A stretch of DNA of 64,000 nt from Methanoregula sp. SKADARSKE-2 (GTDB taxonomy: Archaea; Halobacteriota; Methanomicrobia; Methanomicrobiales; Methanospirillaceae): NCBI GenBank assembly GCA_030919125.1, contig CP121470.1:248001-312000 (forward strand), in the 5' to 3' direction. The notes beneath the pieces are model-generated. The model saw nothing but the letters and a program-made list of their open reading frames with translations, was not told where the DNA came from and did no database searches. Positions 9,457-18,133 of the stretch are shown piece by piece (the stretch's first letter is position 1; every line of letters begins with the position of its first letter). A program made the position numbers and the translations under genes.

Positions 9457-10029
9457 ATGGATCTCAAAGGAAGCAAAACCGAGAAGAATCTCCTTGCAGC
9501 TTTTGCGGGGGAATCCCAGGCACGCATGCGGTACACCTTTTTTGCCAGTGTAGCAAAGAAGGAAGGGTACGAACAGATTGGGGGTTTCTTCCAGGAGACT
9601 GCGGATAACGAGAAGGAGCACGCGGAGTTGTTCTTCAAGCACCTGAAAGGGGGAGAAGCTGAAATAACCGCTACCTATCCGGCAGGGATCATCGGGAAGA
9701 CTGCAGAGAATCTCCTGGCCGCCGCAAACGGAGAGAAACTCGAATGGGGGACACTCTACCCGTCCTTTGCCGAGGTTGCAGAGAAGGAAGGATTTGCCGA
9801 GGTTGCACATACCTTCCGCGAGATTGCAATGGTAGAAGCTTACCACGAACGCAGGTACCGGAAACTGCTTGCAGGTCTCCTGGCCGGGACTGTCTTCTCC
9901 AAGGCCGCCCCTCTCCTCTGGAAGTGCCGGAACTGCGGGCATGTTCACGAGTACAAGGACGCGCCCGATCTCTGCCCGGTCTGCGATCACCCGAGAGCAT
10001 ACTTCGAGTTGTTCTCGGAAAATTACTGA
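9457..10029 (+). CDS. rbr: Rubrerythrin
   Basis: Non-haem iron protein of 190 residues used by anaerobes to reduce hydrogen peroxide with electrons from rubredoxin-like carriers. The N-terminal ferritin-like four-helix domain carries the diiron Glu/His ligands (AFAGESQARMRY, ENEKEHAE-like and EAYHERRY). The C-terminal rubredoxin domain has two Cys pairs, CRNCG and CPVC, that bind one iron. Length and domain order are standard. It is monocistronic and starts at ATG 9457 after an A+T-rich leader. It fits an oxygen-sensitive methanogen. Confidence 0.95.
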   Translation: MDLKGSKTEKNLLAAFAGESQARMRYTFFASVAKKEGYEQIGGFFQETADNEKEHAELFFKHLKGGEAEITATYPAGIIGKTAENLLAAANGEKLEWGTLYPSFAEVAEKEGFAEVAHTFREIAMVEAYHERRYRKLLAGLLAGTVFSKAAPLLWKCRNCGHVHEYKDAPDLCPVCDHPRAYFELFSENY

Positions 10030-10360
10030 TTTTTTACCCGGTGCGCCAAAATTTCTCACAATGGCGGCGATCTCTCTTATTTTCCGGGATCGTCAGGTCC
10101 GGGTTGAGGGGAACGTTTTCCTTTCCGGGACGCACGAATAGCCAGGTCAGGACCGTGCCCGGGAAAAGTTTCAGGGAGAATCTTTCCCCATCCCCAAAAA
10201 AAGATGTCATGCGGGTTTAACTCCCCCCTGGAGGAGTTCCCCGGAACAGGTTTTATTTTGTGCCCATCTCCTCCTTGCGATCCCGGTCACCTCCACACCG
10301 CTTACCCCCTCGTGTTTAATACAGGAACTACAAAATATTTCATCAGGTGTTTCCGGAAGA
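10030..10360. other. Intergenic region before ruvC
   Basis: About 330 bases without a convincing gene. An A+T-rich patch near 10316-10342 (TTTAATAC, AAAATATTTCATC) is the likely promoter region of the ruvCAB operon. Confidence 0.35.
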
Positions 10361-10831
10361 ATGATGATAATCGGGATCGACCCGGGACTGGCCCGGCTCG
10401 GGTACGGGGTGATCGATCTCACTGACAGGAAAGAGCGGGCTCTCTGCTACGGGTGTATAGAGACCGATAAGGAACTCCGTCATGCGGAGCGGCTTCTCAG
10501 GATCTATACCGAGATCAATTCCCTCTTCGATCGTTATCCCCCCTCCCATCTCGCCCTTGAAAAATTATTCTTCACAAAGAACATCTCCTCCGCAATGGGC
10601 GTGAGCGAGGTGCGGGGGGTAATCCTGCTCGCAGCCGAACAGCGCAAGATTCCGATAACCGAGTACACCCCAAACGAGATCAAGCAGGCGATCACCGGCT
10701 CGGGCCGGGCAGAGAAGCACCAGATGCAGGAGATGATAAAAAGCCTCCTTCATCTCGAGGAGATCCCCAGACCCGATGACGCGGCGGACGGCCTATCGAT
10801 TGCCTTATGTCATATCCACATCCTGAGATAG
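10361..10831 (+). CDS. ruvC: Holliday junction resolvase RuvC
   Basis: Endonuclease of 156 residues that cuts Holliday junctions symmetrically together with RuvAB. The RNase H-like fold is visible: the first catalytic Asp in IIGIDPGLARLGYG, the Glu in HLALEKLFF, and the C-terminal DDAADGLSIALCH with the last acidic pair. Length matches bacterial RuvC. It is the first gene of a three-gene operon, with ruvA starting five bases after its stop. RuvC is a bacterial protein; most archaea use Hjc for this job, so its presence points to an old transfer from bacteria. Confidence 0.95.
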   Translation: MMIIGIDPGLARLGYGVIDLTDRKERALCYGCIETDKELRHAERLLRIYTEINSLFDRYPPSHLALEKLFFTKNISSAMGVSEVRGVILLAAEQRKIPITEYTPNEIKQAITGSGRAEKHQMQEMIKSLLHLEEIPRPDDAADGLSIALCHIHILR

Positions 10832-10835
10832 TACC

Positions 10836-11432
10836 ATGATTGCCCATCTCCGCGGTGAATGCGTCCTGACCGGTGACCGGTGGGTAGTGATCGATGTCAG
10901 CGGCGTTGGTTACCTTATACAGGTGACCCAGCCGGCCCTTCTCATTCTGGCAAACACCCCAGGTAAAGTCCAGCTCTTTACTCATATGGCCGTCCGCGAG
11001 GATGCAATCACGCTCTCTGGTTTTCTCCACCAGAGTGAGCTCGAGATGTTCCGCATCCTCATCGGGGTCAGCGGGATTGGTCCCCAGACTGCGATGAACA
11101 TCCTCTCCCAGATCGGGATCGAAGAATTTGCGATGGCAATCTTAGACGAGGATGAGAAGTCACTGACCCGGATCTCCGGCGTCGGCACGAAAGGCGCCAA
11201 GCGTCTCATCCTCGAACTCCGGGACAAGATGAGAAAGGTGAGCGAGACGCTGGTGCGGGCAGATGCCGGCCGGGGCACACCCGCGGCCAACGATGCGATC
11301 AGTGCGCTCATCTCCCTTGGGTTTGCTGAGAGGGAGGCGTGGGATGCAGTGAGTGCAGTAGCACAGAACCTGAAATCCCCCTCCGTTCAGGACATGATCA
11401 GGGCGGCACTTGCACGGCTGAAGGAGCGGTGA
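10836..11432 (+). CDS. ruvA: Holliday junction helicase subunit RuvA
   Basis: Junction-binding subunit of 198 residues that tetramerises on the four-way junction and positions RuvB. Domain I is the N-terminal OB fold (MIAHLRGECVLTG), domain II has two helix-hairpin-helix motifs (GVSGIGPQTAMNIL and RISGVGTKGAKRLI), and domain III (SALISLGFAEREAWDAV) contacts RuvB. Length and domain order are exactly those of bacterial RuvA. It sits between ruvC and ruvB with four or fewer bases of spacing on either side, so the three are clearly co-transcribed. Confidence 0.96.
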   Translation: MIAHLRGECVLTGDRWVVIDVSGVGYLIQVTQPALLILANTPGKVQLFTHMAVREDAITLSGFLHQSELEMFRILIGVSGIGPQTAMNILSQIGIEEFAMAILDEDEKSLTRISGVGTKGAKRLILELRDKMRKVSETLVRADAGRGTPAANDAISALISLGFAEREAWDAVSAVAQNLKSPSVQDMIRAALARLKER

Positions 11433-11435
11433 ACG

Positions 11436-12437
11436 ATGTCTGAGCGGATCATCTCTCCTGTCGCAATCCCGGATGAGAGCGAGGATCTCACCATCAGGCC
11501 GACCCGGCTCGACGAATTCATCGGGCAGGTGCAGGTCAAGGATTCCCTGAAGATCGCCATAGAAGCTGCCCGGAAACGAAAAGAGCCCCTGGATCATATC
11601 CTCTTCTCCGGTCCCCCCGGTCTTGGGAAGACAACGCTTGCACATATCATCGCGAGGGAGATGGGGGTCGACATCCGGGCAACTACCGGGCCGGTACTCG
11701 AAAAACCGGGGGATATCGCGGCACTCCTCACCCCGCTTAAAGAAGGGGACATTCTTTTCATCGATGAGATTCACCGGATCAATGCGGTTGTCGAAGAAGT
11801 GCTCTATCCGGCAATGGAAGATTTCTTTATCGATGTGATGATAGGGGAAGGCCCAAGCGCCCGCTCGATAAAGCTGGATCTTGCCCACTTTACCCTCATC
11901 GGTGCGACAACGAAACAGGGTCTTCTTGGAGCCCCTTTCCGGGACCGGTTCGGGATAATCTCCCGGCTCGACCTCTATTCCCCCGATGAGCTCGTCAGGA
12001 TCGTGACGCGGAGCGCATCGATCTTAAAGATCCCCGTCACACTGGACGGGGCTGAGGAGATCGCACGCCGGAGCCGGGGAACGCCCCGGATTGTCAACCG
12101 GCTGTTGCGAAGAGTGAGGGACTTTGCGACCGTCCGGGGCGACGGCACGATTACCCGGGAGATCGCAGGACAGGCCCTTGCCCTGATGCAGATCGATGAG
12201 CTCGGGCTTGACGAACTGGACCGGAGGATCCTGGCGGTTATTGCAACCGATTTTGATGGCGGCCCGGTGGGAGTAAAGACCATTGCCATCTCAGTTGGGG
12301 AAGAAGTACGGACAATCGAGGAGGTGTACGAGCCGTACCTGATCCAGATCGGATTTATCAAAAGGACACCCCAGGGTCGGGAGGTTACCCCGGCTGCAAA
12401 ACGACATCTCAAAAGTCCCCAGAAGACCTTGGTGTGA
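11436..12437 (+). CDS. ruvB: Holliday junction branch-migration ATPase RuvB
   Basis: AAA+ motor of 333 residues that drives branch migration with RuvA. Walker A is GPPGLGKTT near residues 54-62, Walker B is FIDEIHR, and sensor motifs [18 protein letters not shown] follow; the C-terminal winged helix includes the late [15 protein letters not shown]. It is the last gene of the ruvCAB operon. The start ATG overlaps nothing and lies three bases after the ruvA stop. Together with ruvC and ruvA it makes a complete bacterial-style resolvasome in an archaeal genome. Confidence 0.96.
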   Translation: MSERIISPVAIPDESEDLTIRPTRLDEFIGQVQVKDSLKIAIEAARKRKEPLDHILFSGPPGLGKTTLAHIIAREMGVDIRATTGPVLEKPGDIAALLTPLKEGDILFIDEIHRINAVVEEVLYPAMEDFFIDVMIGEGPSARSIKLDLAHFTLIGATTKQGLLGAPFRDRFGIISRLDLYSPDELVRIVTRSASILKIPVTLDGAEEIARRSRGTPRIVNRLLRRVRDFATVRGDGTITREIAGQALALMQIDELGLDELDRRILAVIATDFDGGPVGVKTIAISVGEEVRTIEEVYEPYLIQIGFIKRTPQGREVTPAAKRHLKSPQKTLV

Positions 12438-12796
12438 CCTTATCTGTAGATCAGGATGGTTCACCACGTTAAGCATCACGATGATGCTGCCGGGATCTGA
12501 AAAATTTTCCCTCACCTTTTGGGGGTGACAGAAGGGTCTCCCGAACCGGATCCCGGGGGACTCGGGAACCTCGAGGTGCCGGGAGTGTATCGACTGCGAC
12601 CCGGCCATTCATCGCAGGTCATTACTGACTTGGCGGGTCTTTTCTTCATCTCCGTGAATACCGGTTTTGCTGCAGAGGTTTTGTAAAAGAGAAGCGATCA
12701 CCCGGGCACCCTGCACCCCGGTGTAACCATGGTCTGAATCGCAGAGAGGGGGGAGGAGAGGGAAAAAGGATATCTGACTAAAAAACGTTTACGTCT
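12438..12796. other. Intergenic region between convergent ruvB and DUF5803-like gene
   Basis: About 360 bases between two genes that point at each other. No protein-like frame and no strong terminator beyond short T runs (for example near 12640) was found. Confidence 0.35.
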
Positions 12797-13441
12797 TCAC
12801 CCTTTTTTCCGCATCGTCAGCAGGTGCGGCATGAGCAGGACAATTGCAATAATAATGAAGAAATTGCCGAAGAGATAGAGGAGCTCCTCCCTCTCTTGAT
12901 CGTAAAACCTGAGATCGAAGGAGGTGGCCTTATCCCACCTGACGGTTGTCGAATTATCCGGGTTCCGGGTTACATTCGCCCCGAAACTCAGTCCGGCAAG
13001 CAGGGGATTGCGGACATCGAACTCCTCTGGCAGACTCACCTTCACTTGGTACGGTGCATCGAACGCACCCTCCAGCTTGTTGTTGCGGAGGGGCGCCATA
13101 TAGGAGATGGTGTAATTTCCCTCTGCGAAGGTAACCGCCATCCGGTTATCAAAAACGGACGGTGTCGCCAGCTTGACCTGGCAGGAGGGGGTACAGTTAC
13201 CCGTTACTTGGATGTCACTGACTTTTAAAGGTGTTGCCCCCCCTAACAGGCCGGCTTCGGTGAAGTCATAGCGTGTGCTATCTGAAACCTCGATTGATGC
13301 CCGGTATGCTGTTCCGTTTGGCAGCACCTGGTACTCAGCTGACAGTGCCCCCCCTGCAGGGACCAGCGTCAGGACGATTACAAGTGCAGCGCAGAGAGCA
13401 GCGAGGGAAGATCCGCGTCGATCTCGGTGGGGGGTTCGCAT
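12797..13441 (-). CDS. Membrane-anchored exported protein, DUF5803-like
   Basis: Predicted exported protein of up to 214 residues with no known function. It has a signal segment after several Arg residues (LAALCAALVIVLTLVPAGG), a beta-rich outer part with two nearby Cys (NCTPSC), and a C-terminal transmembrane helix (LFGNFFIIIAIVLLMPHLL) ending in RKKG. That layout resembles archaeal DUF5803 proteins; this assignment is from memory. Its ATG lies 64 bases inside the end of thrC on the same strand, so the two genes overlap and are probably co-transcribed and translationally coupled. A shorter start just after the thrC stop would lose the signal. Confidence 0.65.
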   Translation of the reverse strand: MRTPHRDRRGSSLAALCAALVIVLTLVPAGGALSAEYQVLPNGTAYRASIEVSDSTRYDFTEAGLLGGATPLKVSDIQVTGNCTPSCQVKLATPSVFDNRMAVTFAEGNYTISYMAPLRNNKLEGAFDAPYQVKVSLPEEFDVRNPLLAGLSFGANVTRNPDNSTTVRWDKATSFDLRFYDQEREELLYLFGNFFIIIAIVLLMPHLLTMRKKG

Positions 13442-14583
13442 TGTTTGATCACCGTCTCCGGGTCCTTGAGCAGGTGGCCGGTGACGACGCAGACGATCTT
13501 CTCGTCGCGGTCGATTTTGCCCATCTGAACAAGTTTTCTGATTCCCGCTACTGAGGCCGCCGATGCCGGTTCGACACCGATACCCTCCTTGCGGGCAAGA
13601 TCCTTCTGCATACTGAGGATCTCTGCATCGGTGACGGTCTCGGCAAGGCCGTTTGTCCTCCTGATCGCGGTGAGTGCCTTTTCCCCATTGACCGGCGCGC
13701 CGATGCGGATTGCGGTTGCGACCGTCTCCGGGTCTCTCTCGGGTACATACTCGGGCAGGTTCTCGCGGATTGCCCGGACGATCGGGCTCGATCCTTCTGC
13801 CTGGATTCCGGTCATCATCGGGAGCCGGTCGACGAAGTCCAGTTCCTGCAGCTCAAGAAGTCCCTTGTACACCGCAGAGATGTTTCCGGCGTTGCCGACC
13901 GGGAGAACGATCCGGTCAGGCACCTCCCCCAGCTGGTCGACTGCTTCGAACCCGATGGTCTTCTGGCCTTCAAGCCGGTAGGGATTGATGGAGTTGAGAA
14001 GATAGAGGCCGTGGGTCAGGCAGAGATCGTGGACCATCTCGAGAGCGCGGTCGAAGTTGCCGCGTACTGAGATGACCTCTGCCCCGTGCATAAGTGCCTG
14101 CGCAACCTTACCGACCGCAACTTTTCCCGCAGGAAGCAAAACGACGGAGGGAATTCCGGCTTTTGCTGCATATACTGCAAGACTTGCCGAAGTGTTCCCG
14201 GTGCTTGCGCATGCGACGCTCTTCTTACCCAGCTGGAGCGCCATGGAGACGCCGACCGTCATTCCACGGTCCTTGAAAGATCCTGACGGGTTCATCCCCT
14301 CGTGTTTCGCGTAGAGATAGGGGAGTCCTATCTCCTCTCCAAGACGTTTGAGATGGTAAAGGGGAGTCCCCCCTTCCTGCAGCGTGACCGGGGGGATCGT
14401 GACCGGGAGGAGTTCCCGGTACCTCCAGACGGAGATCGGCCGCCGGTTCCAGTTCGCCTTCGAGACGGAGATCTTATCGAGCGGGTATTTTACCGCAAGC
14501 AGGTGACCGCATTTTTTACAATTGTAAATGATCTCGTCAGCGGGATAGGTGGCTCCACAGTTGACGCATGCGAGATGGTACAT
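13378..14583 (-). CDS. thrC: Threonine synthase
   Basis: PLP enzyme of about 401 residues converting O-phosphohomoserine to threonine. The N terminus has a zinc-ribbon-like segment (CVNCGATYP and CKKCGHLLAV), common in archaeal threonine synthases. The PLP lysine lies in NPSGSFKDRGM, and the phosphate-binding loop is VGNAGNISAVYKG. ATG 14583 (MYHLACVNC) is chosen because longer frames upstream add non-family sequence; ATG 14610 would add nine residues. The 3' end overlaps the next gene by 64 bases. Confidence 0.93.
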   Translation of the reverse strand: MYHLACVNCGATYPADEIIYNCKKCGHLLAVKYPLDKISVSKANWNRRPISVWRYRELLPVTIPPVTLQEGGTPLYHLKRLGEEIGLPYLYAKHEGMNPSGSFKDRGMTVGVSMALQLGKKSVACASTGNTSASLAVYAAKAGIPSVVLLPAGKVAVGKVAQALMHGAEVISVRGNFDRALEMVHDLCLTHGLYLLNSINPYRLEGQKTIGFEAVDQLGEVPDRIVLPVGNAGNISAVYKGLLELQELDFVDRLPMMTGIQAEGSSPIVRAIRENLPEYVPERDPETVATAIRIGAPVNGEKALTAIRRTNGLAETVTDAEILSMQKDLARKEGIGVEPASAASVAGIRKLVQMGKIDRDEKIVCVVTGHLLKDPETVIKQCEPPTEIDADLPSLLSALHL

Positions 14584-14707
14584 GGCATATCGTTGGTCAT
14601 CCGGATACATATAGGCGTGCGGTTTTGTGAGAGTGGAATAAATGCTTGCTGTTCGTGCCGGTGTCCCGCGGACTTTGCGGATTCTCTCCGCAGCACACCC
14701 GGATCTG

Positions 14708-15505
14708 TTAATGGCCTGACGACTGAAGAGAATGAAATAAATCGTCCCTCCAATCCCGTCCCACGGGAAAAGTCCTCTGTGTCTCATCGACAACGGAAGG
14801 ATAAAGGTCTGAAAAGATGAGTTGTTCTGCTTCGCCTCCACGCTGGATGATGGAACCGGAGGGATCGGCTGTCATCGAAGCTCCTGGATACCGATCGACC
14901 GGAGTTGTACCCGTGGTGTTGATCCCTACAATGTACATCTGGTTCTCTGCCGCACGGGCCCGGATAAACAGTTCCCAGTGATGGATCCTCCTCTCAGGCC
15001 AGGCAGCTGGAATAAAAACCACCTGTACCCCCATCCTTGCATAGATGCGGAAGAGTTCTGGGAACCGGAGATCGTAACAGATGGCAACTCCGCAGAGGAG
15101 ACCGCCCAGCGGGAAGACCCCCGGTTCAGTCCCGGGCAGGAAAAATTCATTCTCTTTTGCAGGAGAGAAGAGGTGGATCTTGGAGTACGTGGTAAGGATT
15201 CTGCCATCATTCCCGATGACGACTGAGGTATTTCGTGGTCCTGTCTCTGTTGCCTCCCGGACTGAGCCGAGGAGAGCAATTGAACTTTTTCGGGCAAACC
15301 TCTGGAGGGAAGAGATGATCGAAGCTTCCATTCCCTGGATATTTTTTGAAGAATGAGGATCCCAACCGGTCGCAAACTGTTCGGGAAAACAGATGATATC
15401 TGCGCTGCAATCTGCTGCATACCGGATCAGGCTCTCCGCTTTCGCAAGGGTTCGGTCAGGATCCTCCCACACGCTCATAATCTGGGCACTGCATACCCGT
15501 ATCAT
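14708..15505 (-). CDS. Carbon-nitrogen hydrolase (nitrilase superfamily)
   Basis: Amidase-type hydrolase of about 265 residues. The catalytic triad is visible: Glu in CFPEQFATG, Lys in YSKIHLF, and Cys in GVAICYDLRFPE. The set of motifs fits the omega-amidase/Nit1-like branch that deaminates alpha-ketoglutaramate or similar amides, but the substrate is not certain. ATG 15505 (MIRVCSAQI) is chosen since the 23 upstream codons are not family-like. It is followed by thrC on the same strand after about 125 bases. Confidence 0.85.
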   Translation of the reverse strand: MIRVCSAQIMSVWEDPDRTLAKAESLIRYAADCSADIICFPEQFATGWDPHSSKNIQGMEASIISSLQRFARKSSIALLGSVREATETGPRNTSVVIGNDGRILTTYSKIHLFSPAKENEFFLPGTEPGVFPLGGLLCGVAICYDLRFPELFRIYARMGVQVVFIPAAWPERRIHHWELFIRARAAENQMYIVGINTTGTTPVDRYPGASMTADPSGSIIQRGGEAEQLIFSDLYPSVVDETQRTFPVGRDWRDDLFHSLQSSGH

Positions 15506-15527
15506 ACCGGAATCTTCTGAACCCGAA

Positions 15528-15713
15528 TCAGGGTGTGGCTTTGCGCGGCTGTGCATACAGGATCCCAACTGCACTCATAACAAGAAGGATAGGTGTCGTG
15601 AGTGAGAAAAATGGGGCGATCGGCATCTTAACGCCAAGAGACATGAGCCCGCAACCGTAATACTCCTGCCGATGAGTACCATCCCCCCGATGTAAGATCC
15701 CATTCAACCATGG
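15528..15713 (-). pseudogene. Possible small two-helix membrane protein, frameshifted
   Basis: From ATG 15644 a 38-codon frame encodes MSLGVKMPIAPFF then a hydrophobic helix (PILLVMSAVGILYAQP), ending 22 bases before the nitrilase gene. The region just upstream, in a different frame, encodes GGMVLIGRSITVAG, which would complete a first helix. Joined by one frameshift near 15648 the two pieces make a plausible small membrane protein of about 65 residues. I do not recognise a family. It could also be a true short gene starting at 15644. Confidence 0.3.
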
Positions 15714-16364
15714 TTATCCTCCAGCGAACGGGGGAAATGCCACCCGGATGCCATTGATTACAAACTGGACCGCGATGGCGATGAAGAGCATACCCATAAG
15801 ACGGTTGATTGCCCGGTACTCCCGCTGTCCAATCTTTTTCATGAGAGAATCGGAATGCCGCATCATACAATAGGTGATCACGATTGAGACGAGGATCGAT
15901 GTGATAACAACTCCTGCGGCCGGAAGGGTTCTCAAGCTTGTTTCATTCATCAGGGCGATCGTTGTCGTGATCGCGCCCGGGCCTGCGATCATCGGGATTG
16001 CAAGCGGCATCATCGAGACATCGCCGGTATCGCGGGATTCGTATTTTTCCGTTGCCGTGAGCGTTGTCCGGGAAGTTTTTGCATAGACCATCTCCATGCC
16101 GATACCGAAAAGAAGGATCCCCCCGGCAATCCGGAAGGCTTCGAGCGTGATACCGAATAGCCGGAGGATCCCGGTTCCTGCAATAGCGACGATGATGAGG
16201 ATAATAAGAGCGATTCTGCAGGCATCCCGCGCAACCCTATCCCGAGCTCCCTGTTCCATCGACTGAGTCAGGGAGACGTAAACCAGCGTTGCGCCGAGGG
16301 GGTTGACAGTGATCAGGACCGAGGAGAGCGCCAGCAGGGTGAAACTGAGAAGATCTCCGGTCAT
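15714..16364 (-). CDS. MarC-family integral membrane protein
   Basis: Membrane protein of 216 residues with six predicted helices, of the MarC/UPF0056 family, whose members were once linked to multiple antibiotic resistance but have no proven function. The family signature is seen in the first helix (VLITVNPLGATLVYVSLT), in GIGMEMVYAKTSRT, and in the later PLAIPMIAGPGAITT. Length is standard. It is transcribed alone on the minus strand. Confidence 0.88.
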   Translation of the reverse strand: MTGDLLSFTLLALSSVLITVNPLGATLVYVSLTQSMEQGARDRVARDACRIALIILIIVAIAGTGILRLFGITLEAFRIAGGILLFGIGMEMVYAKTSRTTLTATEKYESRDTGDVSMMPLAIPMIAGPGAITTTIALMNETSLRTLPAAGVVITSILVSIVITYCMMRHSDSLMKKIGQREYRAINRLMGMLFIAIAVQFVINGIRVAFPPFAGG

Positions 16365-16722
16365 TAGTTATAGATGCGGTATTGCCGGTTAATAGAGATT
16401 ATGGTGCCCTCCCTCCTCATGAGTACCGCGTGGAGCCACCGTGCCCATTCATTTGAAAGCGAAACGTGAATGTCTCCCTCAGGAGGAAGTAAGTGATGGG
16501 AAAAACCCATGCCGGAAGACCGGCGCAGGATCTTCTCCTTTTCTTTAGGGAAAATTTACGAGCCCGGCTAAAAAATTAAAAAATAATGGGGACTTCATGA
16601 GTCTGATCTGCCCCATTTTTCCAGGCTCCGGAAACAGGAGCGAGGAAGACTTGAGCCGGAGAAAAGAGATGTTCAACAAAGCTCTCTCGAAATTTCTGGA
16701 TTGGGAAAAAACGAATAAAAAA
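16365..16722. other. Intergenic region between marC and ndk
   Basis: About 360 bases downstream of ndk and upstream of marC. It has A-rich patches (16560-16590) and T runs that could end the ribosomal operon, but no gene-like frame on either strand. Confidence 0.35.
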
Positions 16723-17175
16723 TTAGTATTCGTACAGCACGGATTCATCGATTCGCGTGTACGTGGTAAGCTCGGAAGGTCTGAAGTGGATCGCTATTTC
16801 GCGGTCCGCACTTTTCTGCGAGTCGGATGCATGGATGACATTGCGTCCGATATCGATCCCGAAATCGCCGCGAATGGTACCCGGCATCGCTTCCTGCGGG
16901 TTGGTTGCACCGATCACTTTCCGGACGATCGAGACGACATTCCTGCCCTCCCATACCATGAGGAAGACCGGCCCGCCCATGATGTACACCTTAAGTCCCG
17001 GAAAAAAGGGCTTTGCAAGGTGTTCCTTGTACTGTTCCGTAACACGCGCTTCGGGGAGTATCTCAAACCGAGCCGCAACGAGCTTCAACCCCTTTGCTTC
17101 AAGCCGGGAGATGATCTCTCCCCCAAGGCCGCGCTGGACCCCGTCGGGCTTGATCATGACAAAGCTGCGGTCCAT
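16723..17175 (-). CDS. ndk: Nucleoside diphosphate kinase
   Basis: Enzyme of 150 residues that transfers the gamma phosphate of ATP to other nucleoside diphosphates. The N-terminal [12 protein letters not shown] is diagnostic, and the catalytic His is in RNVIHASDS, followed by the family's closing IAIHFRP. ATG 17175 is chosen because the frame upstream runs over rpl24e. It is the last gene of a four-gene operon whose order (rpl7ae, rps28e, rpl24e, ndk) is widely conserved in Euryarchaeota. Confidence 0.96.
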   Translation of the reverse strand: MDRSFVMIKPDGVQRGLGGEIISRLEAKGLKLVAARFEILPEARVTEQYKEHLAKPFFPGLKVYIMGGPVFLMVWEGRNVVSIVRKVIGATNPQEAMPGTIRGDFGIDIGRNVIHASDSQKSADREIAIHFRPSELTTYTRIDESVLYEY

Positions 17176-17182
17176 AAAGGAA

Positions 17183-17383
17183 TCACACTTTACCGGTTTT
17201 GCCGGTTGCTTTCCGGGCCGCTGCGGTCCACTCAACCTTGCGGGGGACTCTTCCCAGTTTCTGGTTGTTCTGGCACTTGGTGCTGCAGAACCAGAAGATT
17301 GTCCCGTCTCTCTTGACAAACATCTTCCCGGTACCGGGTTCAAGCTGTTCCCCGCAGAAACTGCAGATGTGTTGTTCAATCAT
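17183..17383 (-). CDS. rpl24e: Large subunit ribosomal protein L24e
   Basis: Ribosomal zinc-ribbon protein of 66 residues. The zinc ligands are CSFCG near the start and CSTKC in the middle (FWFCSTKCQ), both typical. It lies between rps28e (two bases upstream) and ndk (seven bases downstream) on the same strand. Confidence 0.95.
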   Translation of the reverse strand: MIEQHICSFCGEQLEPGTGKMFVKRDGTIFWFCSTKCQNNQKLGRVPRKVEWTAAARKATGKTGKV

Positions 17384-17385
17384 TA

Positions 17386-17595
17386 TTACCGCCTCGAAAG
17401 TTTCTTGGCTTCGCGCTCGGTTTCGAGGAGCATGATGACATCTCCTTCGCGAATAGGACCGACCGTGTTGCGGGTGATGATCCTGCCCTTGTTGTTGCCG
17501 TCAAGGATGCGGCACTTTACCTGCATTGCCTCTCCGTGCATGCCGGTTGAGCCGACAACCTCGATCACTTCGGCTGGCGTTGCATCGTCTGCCAT
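17386..17595 (-). CDS. rps28e: Small subunit ribosomal protein S28e
   Basis: Ribosomal OB-fold protein of 69 residues. The family block [16 protein letters not shown] and the C-terminal LLETEREA are clear. It is the second gene of the rpl7ae operon, ten bases after rpl7ae. Confidence 0.96.
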   Translation of the reverse strand: MADDATPAEVIEVVGSTGMHGEAMQVKCRILDGNNKGRIITRNTVGPIREGDVIMLLETEREAKKLSRR

Positions 17596-17605
17596 GGTGG
17601 GATCC

Positions 17606-17974
17606 TCACGCCTTCAGCGCGACAAGCTGCTTTGCAAGGTCATCGATCGTTTCCTTTGCCTTGCCGGGCTTTACGATTGCGGCTGCGGCGGATCCGACAT
17701 CGAGACCGCTGGCGGCTCCGATATCGTTCTGCTTGTTGATGAAGATGTACGGGATTTTCTTCTCGTCACAAAGGGGAGCAAGGTGCATCACGATCTCTTC
17801 GGGCTCGACATCTGCACCGATAAGAACGAGCTGCGCAACGCTGCGCTCGATGGCTTTTGTCGCCTCGTTGGATCCCTTCTTGACCTTACCCGTGTCCCGT
17901 GCAACTTCAAGGGCTTCGAGCGCCTTGTTCTGGAGCTCCTCTGGAGCCTCGGTTTTTACGTAACCTTTTGCCAT
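17606..17974 (-). CDS. rpl7ae: Large subunit ribosomal protein L7Ae
   Basis: K-turn RNA-binding protein of 122 residues. In archaea it works both in the large ribosomal subunit and as a core protein of box C/D and H/ACA guide RNPs and of RNase P. The family signature is [25 protein letters not shown]. It is the first gene of the operon; a spacer of about 160 bases upstream should hold the promoter. Confidence 0.96.
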   Translation of the reverse strand: MAKGYVKTEAPEELQNKALEALEVARDTGKVKKGSNEATKAIERSVAQLVLIGADVEPEEIVMHLAPLCDEKKIPYIFINKQNDIGAASGLDVGSAAAAIVKPGKAKETIDDLAKQLVALKA

Positions 17975-18133
17975 AGTTCACCTCATTCAGGAGTAGCGTG
18001 CTCCTTCATTACTCATCAGTTTCAGCAATGATGTAGCCATATCAATTCGACAGGAGCGGAAATAAAGGTTTGTGAATCCCGGTACTTCCGGGAGAAGACG
18101 GAGCTCAAGCATCCGGCAATAAATTCCAGGAGA

